Shown here one piece after another: positions 1-51,282 of a stretch of 64,000 nucleotides of DNA. The notes below the pieces were generated by a model. That model saw nothing but the letters and a program-made list of their open reading frames with translations, was not told where the DNA came from and made no database searches. The position numbers were made by a program, and so were the translations under genes. The stretch spans positions 186,001 through 250,000 of the forward strand of contig JAOPHQ010004272.1 of NCBI GenBank assembly GCA_030340625.1, written 5' to 3'. The stretch is from Merluccius polli. Taxonomy: Eukaryota; Chordata; Actinopteri; Gadiformes; Merlucciidae. The stretch's first letter is position 1. Each line of letters opens with the position of its first letter.

Positions 1-16
1 AGAGAGAGAGAGAGAG

Positions 17-110
<94 letters not shown>
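1..110. repeat. Compound microsatellite (AG)10(TG)45
   Basis: Positions 1-20 are pure AG repeats and 21-110 are pure TG repeats. The array lies about 400 bp upstream of the pdlim4 start codon, so its length could influence promoter activity, but nothing in the sequence shows that it does. Confidence 0.97.
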
Positions 111-112
<2 letters not shown>

Positions 113-507
113 AATAATGTGATTTCTGAGAAACGGCGTCCTACTGAGTCTTTCCCGTTAGGTCCAGCGAAGGGGACCCGTTGCCATAGCAGCGCGGAGC
201 GTCCGCGGCGAGCCGCTCCGGTCCCTCCTCCCACAGTCCGCTGAGAGGGAGCAGGACAGACACACACAGACACACACACAGACAGGCAGGGCTGGCGGCG
301 TCGCACACACAACCCCTCATCCCACGTTAAGAGGGATTAGTCATTAGTTCAAACTTTTTCCGCCACTTTGATAGTGCGTCCTAGCAGCTAAGGGGAAAGC
401 GGACGAGGTTATTTTTCCACAAACCCGTCGTTTCTCTACGTACAGACCTCGCCGCCGGGGACGTGTGTGTGTGTGTGTGACTTTTACAGACCACATCTCG
501 AATCAGT
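111..507 (+). promoter_or_regulatory. pdlim4: Probable pdlim4 promoter and 5' leader
   Basis: This is the stretch between the microsatellite and the pdlim4 start codon. Positions 125-245 are richer in C+G and CpG than most of the window, as in many TATA-less vertebrate promoters, and no convincing TATA box is seen. A short GT run (464-478) lies in the likely 5' leader. The start ATG has A at -3 and G at +4, a strong Kozak context. The transcription start cannot be fixed from sequence alone. Confidence 0.55.
180..193 (+). promoter_or_regulatory. X-box-like candidate RFX site
   Basis: GTTGCCATAGCAGC resembles the palindromic X-box GTTGCCATGGCAAC bound by RFX factors, with two mismatches. It lies in the CpG-rich part of the presumed promoter. 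This is a motif match only. Confidence 0.3.
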
Positions 508-41154
<40,647 letters not shown>

Positions 41155-41242
41155 AGAGAAAGATGATGGAGATAAATAGGTAGAAATGTGACAAAGAGAG
41201 AGAGAGCAAGAGAGTGCTATACTGTAATGGACAATGAGAAAA

Positions 41243-41246
<4 letters not shown>

Positions 41247-41280
<34 letters not shown>
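41247..41280 (+). repeat. 34-base G run in the pdlim4 3' UTR
   Basis: An uninterrupted G homopolymer on the transcribed sense strand, able in principle to form G-quadruplexes in the mRNA. Assembly errors are common in such runs, so the exact length is uncertain. Confidence 0.85.
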
Positions 41281-41281
<1 letters not shown>

Positions 41282-43151
41282 AACCCAACATTTTTTTGTG
41301 GAAGGGTGTCCCAGTTGATTAGGTATTAGGGATGTTTTTGTATTAATTGTAGAGCAGGAATGTTGAGCACATGGATCATCCAGGTTCAGATAGCGGGAGG
41401 AGTCCTTTGTTGTAAGAGTCGGCTATCTTGGGTCTGGTTCAATTAGCACAAATAACAGTTGCAGCTAATGAGTGCAGTCTGCTAGTTCTGTGAGTGATTA
41501 GACAGAGTATAAACATATAGCAGAACTTTTACACTTTCTATGGGATTTTCCATCACTTCACATTCATGATGAATGATTAATGATAAAGTGGGTTATAGTT
41601 GTCCAAATGAGCATTCATTCTGACTCTGAACAATGGCTGGGCTAAGTTCTATTATTGCTTGATCTGATTTTTTTTTAATTGATTGGGCATTTCGCAATAT
41701 GGTTCTAATTCACCTGCTTACACTCCAAGTCTAACTACAAAAATAATAAAACAACAAAAATAAATTACTGTGTATGTACAACAATTATCCAGATGCATCA
41801 ATTATCCATGGTCGTATTGAGATGTTCATGCATTTGCCAGCACCTCAATGCTCCAATTAAAAATCATAACATAAGTTAAGGAAAATATCAAATCCCATGA
41901 ATCCTCAAATTAAAAAGCCCAGTTTTATATTACTACAAGCAATACGTGTTGGATGACTTAATATTCAAGGATGATAAACTAAATAACTCCTTAAAGATAT
42001 GCCTTATAGAAACTGGGTTCTAGGATTCACTCACTAATGTTTCACCAGTTTGCTGTGTTTTCAGCTGGGGCTTTTTTGTAATTCAATATTTACCTATTAT
42101 AAGCAATAGATTTTAATGCAGTATATATCATAACAGGATTTCAGTCTTCATTTATACAAAAAAATGTTATATCTCGAGAATAATCAAGTGCCTCTTTAAT
42201 AACCGTGTTGCGCTTCCACACATATCACCATTTTCTGTTATTCTGTCATTTTGGTATTGGGTTGCTTCGAAAGTTGCAGAGGCAAGGTGTGACATGTTAA
42301 CAAATTGTTGGGAATTCTTGTCCACACTGGGGTAAATCATCGTAGGTCTGATAAATACTGACCAAAAATCTCTGCTATGTTACTGAAAACACTACAAAAT
42401 GATTCGCAATTGTTCTATTACCACGGGTATTTATAGACAAGGAGGACAGAAAAATGAGCTTGCAATGAGAACAGACAATATATATTCAGTTTATTTTGAT
42501 TTTCTATATTTAGTTGCTATACTGAACTGCTGAGCTTAGTTTCTATCAATGTTTGATTAAAACTCTCTTGGATGTGATTTTCAAGCGATACACCGAAAAC
42601 CAGTAATAGAAATGCATCACACTATTGTTGTGAAAGAGAAGAAGCCAGGGGACACATGGTAGATCATAGCATGAGTTGGGACATTTCTGTGACAGAAATG
42701 TTTTGGCAAGTGCGAAATGGCTTGGAAACAAGCAAAAGATCACATCAGTATTTGTCAAATGGTTAATTATGTGTTCATTGTAGGTGAATAATGAAATGGA
42801 TAATGGTTGGATATTGATTTAGTTCTCAAATACCAGTAATTCCTATTTTCCTCTCTGATGAACACATTCATGTAAACGTTTAAATTGACTGTATACCGAC
42901 TACAGTGGTTTTCTTTGTAAATTATATGAAATTATATTATGCTGCCATGTTGGCTATTAGATATTGTAAATATTTGGTTTGTCACTGTCGCCTCTAACAA
43001 CTATAAAAGTCACTCACATGCCATTGCATAATCTGTGTTCTTTAAATGTTGTCCATGTGCTTTCACAGAAATCCTCTTGTGTTTAACTTATTGTTTTTAT
43101 AGATACACATTTGTTTTCTGGATCTTCTTGTACGCTATTTTGTAAGATATA

Positions 43152-43157
43152 AATAAA
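43152..43157 (+). terminator. pdlim4: Poly(A) signal AATAAA, candidate for pdlim4
   Basis: AATAAA followed within 30 bp by GT-rich sequence (ACAAGTGAGTTGAG, TTATGTTGCTGG), the expected arrangement for a cleavage site. Confidence 0.55.
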
Positions 43158-43180
43158 ATGACAAGTGAGTTGAGAAGAAT

Positions 43181-44013
43181 TATGTTGCTGGATGCTTATT
43201 CCTGCTTTTTCACACATTAACAGCCTTGATGAGACAGATTGGACATTTTCAAGCCCACTGTGGCTAGAGACATCGTATTTTTTAAACCAAAATCAACAAT
43301 TAACATCATAATATCATAAAAGTCCTTTTTATCTGACCTTAAAATTGTTTCGAGTCACAAACCCAGTTTCAGGTTTTTATTGCTCTGCCTCTTACACAAG
43401 GCCTACTTTATAACACATGAAGGATACATTGTGCTCTTGCATTGATGTCACAGTGCTACATTTGCTGAGGTCAGAGATGGGAATTAACATGAAAGCAATT
43501 TTTCTGTCACTGCAAAATATATAACACTCAAAGTAGACAGTGATAGTATTTCTCAAGCTTCCGTTTCCTATGTTGCCCATAAGCATTACGCGGCTCAGTC
43601 CAACTATCAACACAGTTGACAGCTGCTAGCCACTAGTGATATCAAAGATGGTTACTATCTATTCTGATTCTGGGGCTTCTGTGTTAGAAATATTGATAGC
43701 AGCTGGTGCAGGTGACATGATATCCGAATCCGAGCTCCGTCCAAGCTATGCTAGTGGTGTGCCTGTTGGCGTGATTTTTTACCCCCAACACAGTCCTGAC
43801 TAAACCACATGGATGCAATCTGGTTTCTATGGTTTAGCAATTTAGGAACAGCTGGTTTCACTGTAACAACAATCAGTAATTGTACATTTACATATTGATG
43901 AATAAAATGTAAAATATACAGAATCAAATATCGAAGGGTGGCTGAAGTGTATTTCATGCATTAATCAAAAACTCAGTGAATTGCCAATAGAGATCAGTCT
44001 TGATATGTGTTGT

Positions 44014-44079
<66 letters not shown>

Positions 44080-44127
44080 ATACAGTATATATATATATAT
44101 ATAAAGAGAGAGAGAGAGAGAGAGATA
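43181..44127. other. Intergenic, no gene; (TA)n array 44018-44102
   Basis: AT-rich sequence without a supported coding region. A long TA array with a short AGAG tract (44105-44126) abuts the palindromic element that follows. Confidence 0.7.
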
Positions 44128-44345
44128 CACACTTTTAATATGTATATGTACAATTGGCATTAGATTAAATGCATTCATGTATCTGAGCATTCATATATCT
44201 GATCATGTTTTGTGTAGTTTGTACTTCTTAGTCCAAAAGACACGTTAAACTGACGTGCCCTCAAAATGTGATTAACTACACAAAAAATGCTCAGATATAT
44301 AAATGCAATTAATATCTCATTGTACATACACATATTAAAGGTGTG
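44128..44345. mobile_element. Palindromic MITE-like element
   Basis: The left arm (44128-44220, CACACTTTTAATATGTATAT through TGTGTAGTTT) is the imperfect reverse complement of the right arm (44274-44345). The arms share ATCTGAGCAT and GTACAAT blocks around a 53-bp centre. Non-coding, superfamily unknown. Confidence 0.65.
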
Positions 44346-44630
44346 TTACATTATAATATAAATCTCAGCATATATTAATCACAACATATACAACAGATCT
44401 CTATTAGCAGTCAAAGGAATGTCAAGGAAGATAGCATTCCATATGCTAGCGGGTATGAGCATGATATTGCAATTGAGTGAGTTTCTTACTATAAAAGTGC
44501 ATGTTTGTCTGTCTGTCTGTGCATGCGGGATGTCCTCCCACACCATTCAGTGTTTGCATGTTTGGGACTCTTTGGGAGAACCACGCTGTATGATTAAGTG
44601 GCTTTTCACCAAAGAACAGGTAACTGGATG

Positions 44631-44698
<68 letters not shown>

Positions 44699-45239
44699 TT
44701 GTACATGTAGAAGTACATGTACACGTCATTCATGTCAGGGTGGGAAAAACAACCAAATTAATCGTATTCACTCCCATGTTAGCCAAGACAGTTCCAGACA
44801 CCAATTCCACCATTAAAATAATACCTATGATAAGCGATGATATTTTCTTTAACATCGCTCATACAGGTGGATTTCTTTTTAGGCACCACTTTTATTTTAC
44901 ATTGTTATGAACGTATTTATAAGCTCAACTATGCCGCTTAACAACAACATCAACCTCAGTCAGGTAATCATGACTCTGTAATTTGTTTCTAACTGACTGT
45001 ATATTCCGTTTTTATTTTACATTGTTAGACCCAACCTCGGTGAGGTAACCCGTTAGACCCCACTCTGCTGAAATGGTCATTGTCCCAATGACCACACTCC
45101 TACTGAAGTGGACTGTATCACTGTGGAGGTACTCCTTTGGACACCTTCTCGGACCGCTGGAGATATGTTGTGTCAGTCTCCGTTCTGGTTCCTGTTACTG
45201 TACCTATAAGGCAAGGTAAGTTATTAACTTTTATTATTT
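44346..45239. other. Intergenic, no gene; (AT)n array and short duplication
   Basis: Holds a 63-bp AT array (44632-44694). A diverged duplication is also present: TTTATTTTACATTGTTA with ACCTCAGTCAGGTAA (44890-44967) reappears as TTTATTTTACATTGTTA with ACCTCGGTGAGGTAA (45012-45049). Confidence 0.6.
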
Positions 45240-46250
45240 TTTAACACCCTTAAAACACAAGGCCATGCAAGGCCATGTGTGCTTTACAAAGGAAATCAAG
45301 TAAAAACATTAAGGATAATGGGCATGATTGTCAGAGAATAAATATAGAAGCGCAGACACTGATTCACCATGCTTGCTATAGTGGGCTCGTAACACACAAG
45401 CAGATCAGATATGTATGTCATAAACCATTTAGTGCTTTACAAACTATTAGTGATATTAAAAAATATATATCTTGTAAACAGGAAGCCAGTGCAGTGATCT
45501 TAGCCCTGGAGTAATGTGGTCTGCTTTTTTAGTCTTGGAGCTGTTTAATGGCTTTTTGAGACCTATGAAAACGGCATTACAGTAGTCAAGCCAACTAAAA
45601 ATGAAAGCATGGATGATTTTTTTTCATGTCTTGTTTGGACATAAACCCTTTAACCCTTTTTCTTGCTATGTTTTTAAGGTGATTTGGAATGGTATTTATT
45701 TATCTATTTAAGTTTTGGTCAGAGTCCATAAAGAATTCAAGATTTTGGACATGGTTTTTAGTCTTAGTCTTTCATGTTAGAGATCCTTTTTTAAGCTGGT
45801 GGAAATTGTGGCACATCCAGGCATTGATTTGCTCAATGCACTTTATTAGTGAATCAATCGGCCCATAGTCACCTGTTGATAAAAAAATGTACATTTGAGT
45901 ATCATCTGCATAGTTGTGGTAGGATATATTGTTGTTTAAAAAATGTGGAAAAGTGGAAGGTTGAACAGAAGCGGCCCAAGAATTGATCCTTAGGGAAACC
46001 GACATCATTTTTATTTGCTCAGATATGCAGTAACCAAGTTTTAGGTCGGACTTAACCAATTTACCAACTGCTGTACCAGACTGCACTACCCAGTTATTTA
46101 GCCTGGCAATCAATGTGCTATGATCCACTGTATCAAATGCAGCACTGAGATCCAATAATACTAGAACTGAGATTTTACCAGAGTCAGTTTTTCAGCAAAT
46201 GTCTTTTAAAACCATGACAACAGTGCTGTGGTGGGGCTGGAAGCCTGCAG
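45240..46250 (-). pseudogene. LINE (L2/CR1-like) reverse transcriptase remnant
   Basis: On the minus strand, from about 46245, the translation shows PHHSTVVMVL, then a stop, then LLDLSAAFDTVDHSTLI (RT motif A), a shifted and shortened middle, then NYADDTQMYI (the catalytic YADD box), then CIEQINAWM, ending near 45772. These are landmarks of L2/CR1/Rex-type LINE reverse transcriptases. The palm region between motifs A and C is too short and out of frame, so the copy is dead. The plus-strand sequence 45240-45770 probably represents its 3' part. Confidence 0.8.
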
Positions 46251-46408
46251 GAACCCAAAAGCACACCACCCCCCATGGCTTCTAAACTGTCTTCATTTGC
46301 ATTGGCCTGGGTTTGGTCGGGAACAGTCTGGGGGCCATTTTGTGTGTGTGCCTGTGGCTTTTGGGCGTAAGGCCCTCAGTAGGTTACGGTGCACAACTTT
46401 CTCAAACT

Positions 46409-46433
46409 CCCCCCCCCCCCCCCCCCCCCCCCC
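46409..46433. repeat. Poly-C run
   Basis: About 25 C, next to the LINE remnant. The Pro and Gly runs in open frames here are artefacts. Confidence 0.95.
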
Positions 46434-46669
46434 GTGTATAATAACATAAACTGGCAGTTCTGGGTTCACTTGCTTAAGTGTTTTTCCCACCTACTGGCCA
46501 ACTTATCTCCGCCCCTAGCCCTTGTGTCTTTCTCTGTCGCTTTGATGTTGCGGCAACGTTTCTGCACTTTCATCATAGTGTGCCTTCTGCATGAGCACCT
46601 TCTTGCCCCTATGATGCTTAGCCAAGTCATTGGCATGTTTTAGTCGTCTCTTGTGGCACTTCACCAAGT

Positions 46670-47100
46670 CATCTATTGATGAACAGGCCACGTCTGGAAT
46701 GCGTAGAAGGCAGTCCTAGGGAAGAAATCCATGTCAGCCAAACATTGCACCATGTGCAGTGTTATTATCATTATCATTTCCCCCAGGTGGTCATTCAAAT
46801 TTGTCCTTTCTTCACCCAGGATGCCCAGCAGGCCTAATATGGTTCTATTAAACCTTTCGCAGATGCCATTTCCTGCTGTGCGGTATGGCTTTTTCCTATG
46901 CCATACAAATTGCATAGTTTAAGCATGAGCCAAAGTTAGGGCCTTGATCATTATGCACTTACATAACACCAAATTGCTTGGATCACTTTCTGTCACACTA
47001 CCTTTGTTGTCTTTACTGCAATTTGGTCCTTCATGACTACTGCCCAGCCGTACTTTATGAAATGTTCCACCATTACCAGCATAAAACAAAATCAATAAAT
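46670..47100 (-). pseudogene. Ty3/gypsy integrase remnant, minus strand
   Basis: Read on the minus strand, the core integrase appears as EHFTKYGWAVVMKDQ, then HNDQGPNF (second catalytic Asp), then GNGICERFNRTI (catalytic Glu) and LNDHLGEM. The first catalytic Asp position reads Glu in VEHFTKY. Stops and frame changes separate the parts. No LTRs or upstream pol were recognised, so this is an isolated integrase-core fragment. Confidence 0.75.
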
Positions 47101-47110
47101 TCAATAACAT

Positions 47111-48526
47111 TCAATGAGTTGAGGTCACATTAAGACAAAATAGCATGAATACATTCAGACAAAATCCATCAAATAAAAGATATGAATATATTTTATATGA
47201 ATATTTATAATTGTTAGTATTGCTGAATGGTTGTGTGTCTGTATGAATACTCTGGTCTGTGTGTTTGCATGATGTTCCTAAAGAATGACGAAGTGACGAA
47301 ATGAAGAAGTACGGTAGGGTTTGTTGTAGTCAGTTAATGTTTAGACGCAGAGGACCATATGGGAAAACAATAGTCTAAATGACACAGAACCAAAGATTGA
47401 GTAACCTTCTGTAATACTCCACTGACAGATGTAGACTCAGCTTAGGTCAGGATGATGACAATCTCTGTCTTGACCCACACACAATACTCTTTGTTTTCAA
47501 AAGACATTTATTAGAAGTAACCCATTTATGTATAGTCCAACTCATTTTTAAAGTTGGTTTAGTTCCTTGCAGGTCTTGGCAGCATAATAAATGTTTGTGT
47601 CATATACATATAACGTTACTCTGGCATATTTAGTGGTAAGGGGCAGATCATTAGTCAAAATAGAGTAATTGGTCCCAGGCAACTCCCCGGGGCACTCCAC
47701 AGACTAGGCTGCTACTGTCAGAAAAATTAATTATAGTAAACTTCTCTGTGAATTTGTTTTCCTCTTCTCTTCTCTACTAACCTCTTCTCTCCCTGTAGAC
47801 ACGTAGTTGGGGAAAATAGTTAATACAAAATACATTAAAAACAGACAAAACACACTCTTAACCACTCCTCACATAGCCACAGACAGAGCTGACAACACTT
47901 ACTAAGAGATTACATAATCAAACGACTCTCCCCGTAGACACCTAGTTAGGGGAGAGACACTCTGTCTGTGTCTCCTCACATAGACACAGACAAAGCTGAC
48001 ACATTACCAAGGAAGAGAATTTAGGATTCTCACCTCCCTAATAACCTTGTGGGTGAAAGTGTTTTTGTGCTTTCGGGGACAGATAGCGGACCCAACAGCT
48101 CAGTTACATCGGATGTACCCGTAATCCACACACATACCACCTGACCAGGTATAGTGTGCACCACATACGCTTTGCAGGTCATAAACCACACTCTGTACAG
48201 AATCACACTGGGCCTTGCTCAGCCCATTCATTACCCGAAAAGAGCGGTGGATAGGTAGCACCGATCCACGGACTGGTAGAAGTGTGACAAAAGTCCCACC
48301 AGTTCAACAAAAGGTTGCGCATTCACATAAACCCTACAGCTCTCTCACAACAAAACACATTGCAAACTGATCCACAATCACGAAGCCCCGAACCCGATAC
48401 CCCTCCCATGAGTCTCAATGCATAAGATGCTTGGTAGCCCTAATATGTTTCTGTCTGATATTTTACGCTAGGTACTATTCATTTAAATCGGTAGTTATTA
48501 CAATGTAAAAACCTGATGCAGCCTAA
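47111..48526. other. Intergenic, no gene; 138-bp-offset direct duplication
   Basis: No supported coding region. Two similar segments, about 47788-47910 and 47928-48018, share CCGTAGACAC-TAGTT-GGG and CTCCTCACATAG-CACAGAC. They look like a diverged tandem duplication, possibly within an old LTR-like repeat. Confidence 0.55.
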
Positions 48527-49090
48527 TGCCGTCTTTCCACTGGTAGTACCAGCTTGTCTTGCCTCGACTTAGCGCAGCTTTTTTGCCTTTCCATTGCCGA
48601 TATCTGGTACCTGGTACCTGCTAACTGGTGCTTTTTTTAGTATCACCTCCGTATAAGTTCCAACCGAGCTGAGCTGATACTTTTGTGTGACGTAAGCTGG
48701 CGGCCGGCCACTGATTGGACAGAGAGTGACGTCACTTGACGACTCATGATGAGCGTGACGTCCGAGCCTGACACCCGCTACCTTTAAGTACTAGCATCTG
48801 CGTTCAGCGATTACTGATCAACATGGAAGGAATAACGAGCAAGAACACGCCGTGGACCGTGGCAGAGGTGGAGACGCTCCTGAGTGTTGTCGCTGAAGAC
48901 TGCATCCAGAAAGAGCTTGATGGTGCGACAAGAAATGAAGTTGCGTGGATAAGTATGTCACTGATGATGACCCGCCCACTTTGAAGAGATACTAATTCTA
49001 GATGGAAACGCAACACATCTGAAACCAAACCAAGTAGAGCCACACTAAGGCGTGGCGAGACGAGCTGGTACTACCAGTGGAAAGACGGCA
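48527..49090 (+). mobile_element. PIF-Harbinger-type element with TAA target duplication
   Basis: TAA (48524-48526) and TAA (49091-49093) flank a 564-bp element. The terminal inverted repeats match exactly for at least 28 bp, beginning TGCCGTCTTTCCACTGGTAG. The 3-bp TAA duplication and the Myb-like frame inside point to PIF-Harbinger. The TTTCCACTG core is shared with the element at 11966-12748. Confidence 0.85.
48823..48984 (+). pseudogene. Truncated Myb/SANT-like protein of a Harbinger element
   Basis: A 53-codon frame beginning MEGITSKNTPWTVAEVETLL with QKELDGATRNE resembles the first half of the Myb/SANT-like protein that PIF-Harbinger transposons encode beside the transposase. In active elements that protein binds the ends and helps import the transposase. 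The later helices are missing and the frame ends early, so this copy is unlikely to work. Confidence 0.65.
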
Positions 49091-49796
49091 TAAGTGTTGC
49101 ATGTGTACCATTAGAACAAGCCCACCATTGGGTTCCTTTGAATACCTCCATTGTGTGGTGTTGGAACAGTTATCTTCTATGTAGGATTTCTTTTTTGAAT
49201 TATTTCAGAGTACCTAAACCCAAGCGTATGCTTTATGCCACTTCTCCTATTTCATGACTATTTACCTCTGAATGAAAGTTACAAGGTAAACTTTATGTGG
49301 TAACAACGTAGTTCACGTTGATTGTTCGGCTTTTTTGGCTGCAAATTCCCTTTCTAGTAGATTGCCTGTAGATAAGGTTAAAGGGCATAGCACCTCAGGA
49401 GAGAACCAGGCAGGCATTGTGAACAAGCCCCACCCCTATTCCATTGATACAACTCTGTTGCTAATGTAAGATTAAGGTTACATTTTGTTATTCTTAGGAT
49501 TTAGAATTGAACTTTTTGTAATTTTATTTTTGGATGTTTGGTCAGCGCGTGCCTGCAGACATTTAGAAGGAAATCACATAAAGGTGCTTGTCTAACTGGG
49601 ACAGGGTGTTGTTGTTATTATATACCATTGTTATGCAGATTGCACACAGAGTTTGTCACTCTTCAAGGCCATCCATCACTCTGCAATCCATCCAGATCCA
49701 CCATGGTATATACGCCGTGCTCAAAAAACACATAAGACGTCGCCAATAGAAATGCTACACTCACAAAGTGAGTCAGTTGCTCATCCCACCACAGCC

Positions 49797-50055
49797 CGAT
49801 GGCTGGTCATTTAGGCTGCGATAAAACACGTAACTGGCTCATGGCCCGCTTATTAGACTGTAGCGTGCGGGGATACCTATTTGCATTAGTCATTGTAGAT
49901 TATGCAACCCGTTATCCCGAGGCAGTGCCACTATTAAACTCCCGAGTTGGGATCCCGAAAGAGAGTCTAACTGATCAAGGCACTACGTTTATGTCACGCA
50001 CACTACGCAAACTTTATGGGTTACTTGGTGTAAATGATGGCATAAATATATTTTG
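49797..50055 (+). pseudogene. Ty3/gypsy integrase remnant with internal deletion
   Basis: HxxxMAGHLGCDKTRNWLMA is the start of the gypsy integrase zinc-binding (H2C2) region. It then jumps directly to YLFALVIVDYATRYPEAVPL, the first catalytic strand, and later LTDQGTTFMSRTL, the second catalytic Asp. The segment between finger and core, and the segment around VPLLNSRVGIP, are shortened, and the catalytic Glu region is absent. A hAT-like element begins 45 bp downstream. It differs clearly from the minus-strand integrase at 46.7-47.1 kb. Confidence 0.8.
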
Positions 50056-50263
50056 AATATATTTCTGTTTATGATACATTCATATATTTTATAATATATA
50101 TTAGTGTTGGGCATAGATTAATTTCTTTAATCTAGATTAATCTAACTGTAATCTTGGAATTAATCTAGATTAATCTAGATTAAAATGGCTCATTTGAATT
50201 ATGTCGAAGGCATGCATAATATGCGTGTGCTACCTAAATAACGACTAAAAATAAGTCTGCGCG

Positions 50264-50388
50264 ATTGTTGCCGGGGGGGGGGGGGGGGGGGGTGCGATTG
50301 TTGACCGGAGGGGGAGAGGTGCGCGATTGTTGACGGGGGGGGGGTGCGCGATTGTTGACTGGAGGGGGGGGAGGTGCGCGATTGTTGA

Positions 50389-50430
<42 letters not shown>
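50264..50430. repeat. G-rich minisatellite (GCGCGATTGTTGAC-G-run units)
   Basis: Five units of (GT)GCGCGATTGTTGAC followed by a G run of varying length, the last about 40 G. The polyproline frames on the other strand are artefacts. Confidence 0.9.
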
Positions 50431-50432
<2 letters not shown>

Positions 50433-50595
50433 ACACCGCGAAATGACACCGCGAATACGGACGTTTATCATCTTTTTTTAAATATATATTTTTTAAGAGG
50501 CCCCTGATTGGCCGAGGCCCCGGGCTGAAGCCCAGGTAAGCCTGTGCATTAAGGCGCCACTGCCCAGACCTACGACCGACGGGGGGGGGGAGCCC

Positions 50596-51028
50596 GTTCT
50601 CATCCCAACTCGTAATATACCGACGATTTGTCACGCCCCTAGACGTCTGACATTGACGCAAAAGGTACCCTCCCGCGTAAGAGATGAGTAGAGTCTACAG
50701 CGTCCATTCACTCCAATAATAACCCGGTCACGGTGATAGATTACGCTAACCCTAACCATAACCATAACCCTAACCATAACCATAACCCTAACCCTAACCA
50801 TAACCCTAACCCTTTTTGGAGTGAATTGTTTCACAGTAGACTGCGGACGCTGTAGACTCTGCTCTGCGAGCGGACGCTGTAGACTCTGCTCGTCTCTTAC
50901 CACCGCAAACGGGTTTATGAGAACCCCCAGATCGTTTCACACAGACGCGGGAGGGTAACTTTTGCGTCAGTATCAGACGTCTAGGGGCGTGACAAACCGT
51001 CGGTATATTACGAGTTGGGATGAGAACG
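50596..51028. mobile_element. Inverted-repeat element with telomere-like core
   Basis: The left end CGTTCTCATCCCAACTCGTA is the exact inverse of the right end, and the inverted similarity continues for about 75-80 bp through GTCACGCCCCTAGACGTCTG and CCCTCCCGCG. The interior holds an array of CTAACC and ATAACC hexamers and two copies of GCGGACGCTGTAGACTCTGC. Non-coding, and superfamily not assigned. A related copy in opposite orientation lies at 55400-55650. Confidence 0.7.
50746..50812 (-). repeat. Telomere-like hexamer array (CTAACC/ATAACC)
   Basis: Eleven hexamers alternate irregularly between CTAACC (vertebrate telomere repeat) and ATAACC. The array sits at the centre of an inverted-repeat element, so it is an internal array and not a chromosome end. 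Confidence 0.9.
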
Positions 51029-51239
51029 TGTTGGGGGGGGGGGGGGGGGGGTCGCTGGGCAGAGGACGCAGCCGTTCCGAAGCGCAGCCATTCCGCGGCG
51101 CTTACCTTCCTTGGTGGAAATCCGGTATAGACCCAGCTCCCAACCCAACTTTGAGAATAGATTAACGGCGATCATTTTTTTATCGCGCAATAAGAGTCTT
51201 GCGTTATCGCAGCGCGTTAACGCCGATAACGGCCCACCA

Positions 51240-51242
<3 letters not shown>

Positions 51243-51276
<34 letters not shown>
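51243..51276. repeat. (TA)n array
   Basis: About 34 bp of TA between the hAT-like element and the BEL remnant. Confidence 0.95.

Positions 51277-51282
<6 letters not shown>

Larger units (their letters stand above)
41155..43180 (+). other. pdlim4: pdlim4 3' untranslated region (inferred extent)
   Basis: About 2 kb of AT-rich non-coding sequence runs from the stop codon to a canonical poly(A) signal. A 34-G run sits about 95 bp after the stop. The true 3' end needs transcript data, and earlier AATAAA-like sites (near 41746) could also be used. Confidence 0.6.
50101..51242. mobile_element. hAT-like composite element
   Basis: The left end is TTAGTGTTGGGCATAGATTA and the right end, reversed, is TTAGTGGTGGGCCGTTATCG. 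Both are followed by AT-rich subterminal repeats (ATCTAGATTA on the left, TTAACGCGCT/GCGATAACG on the right). No transposase is present. The interior holds a G-rich minisatellite (50264-50430) and a second inverted-repeat element (50596-51028). Flanks are TA-rich, so the target duplication cannot be read. Confidence 0.6.

Noticed and set aside
50199..50661. Polyproline frames of 71-138 codons on the minus strand
   Set aside because: They translate G-run minisatellite units. Frame-preserving runs occur in all three frames.
50746..50812. A true chromosome end or telomere fusion
   Set aside because: The hexamers are a short mixed array inside an element with inverted ends, and a second copy in opposite orientation carries its own shorter array.
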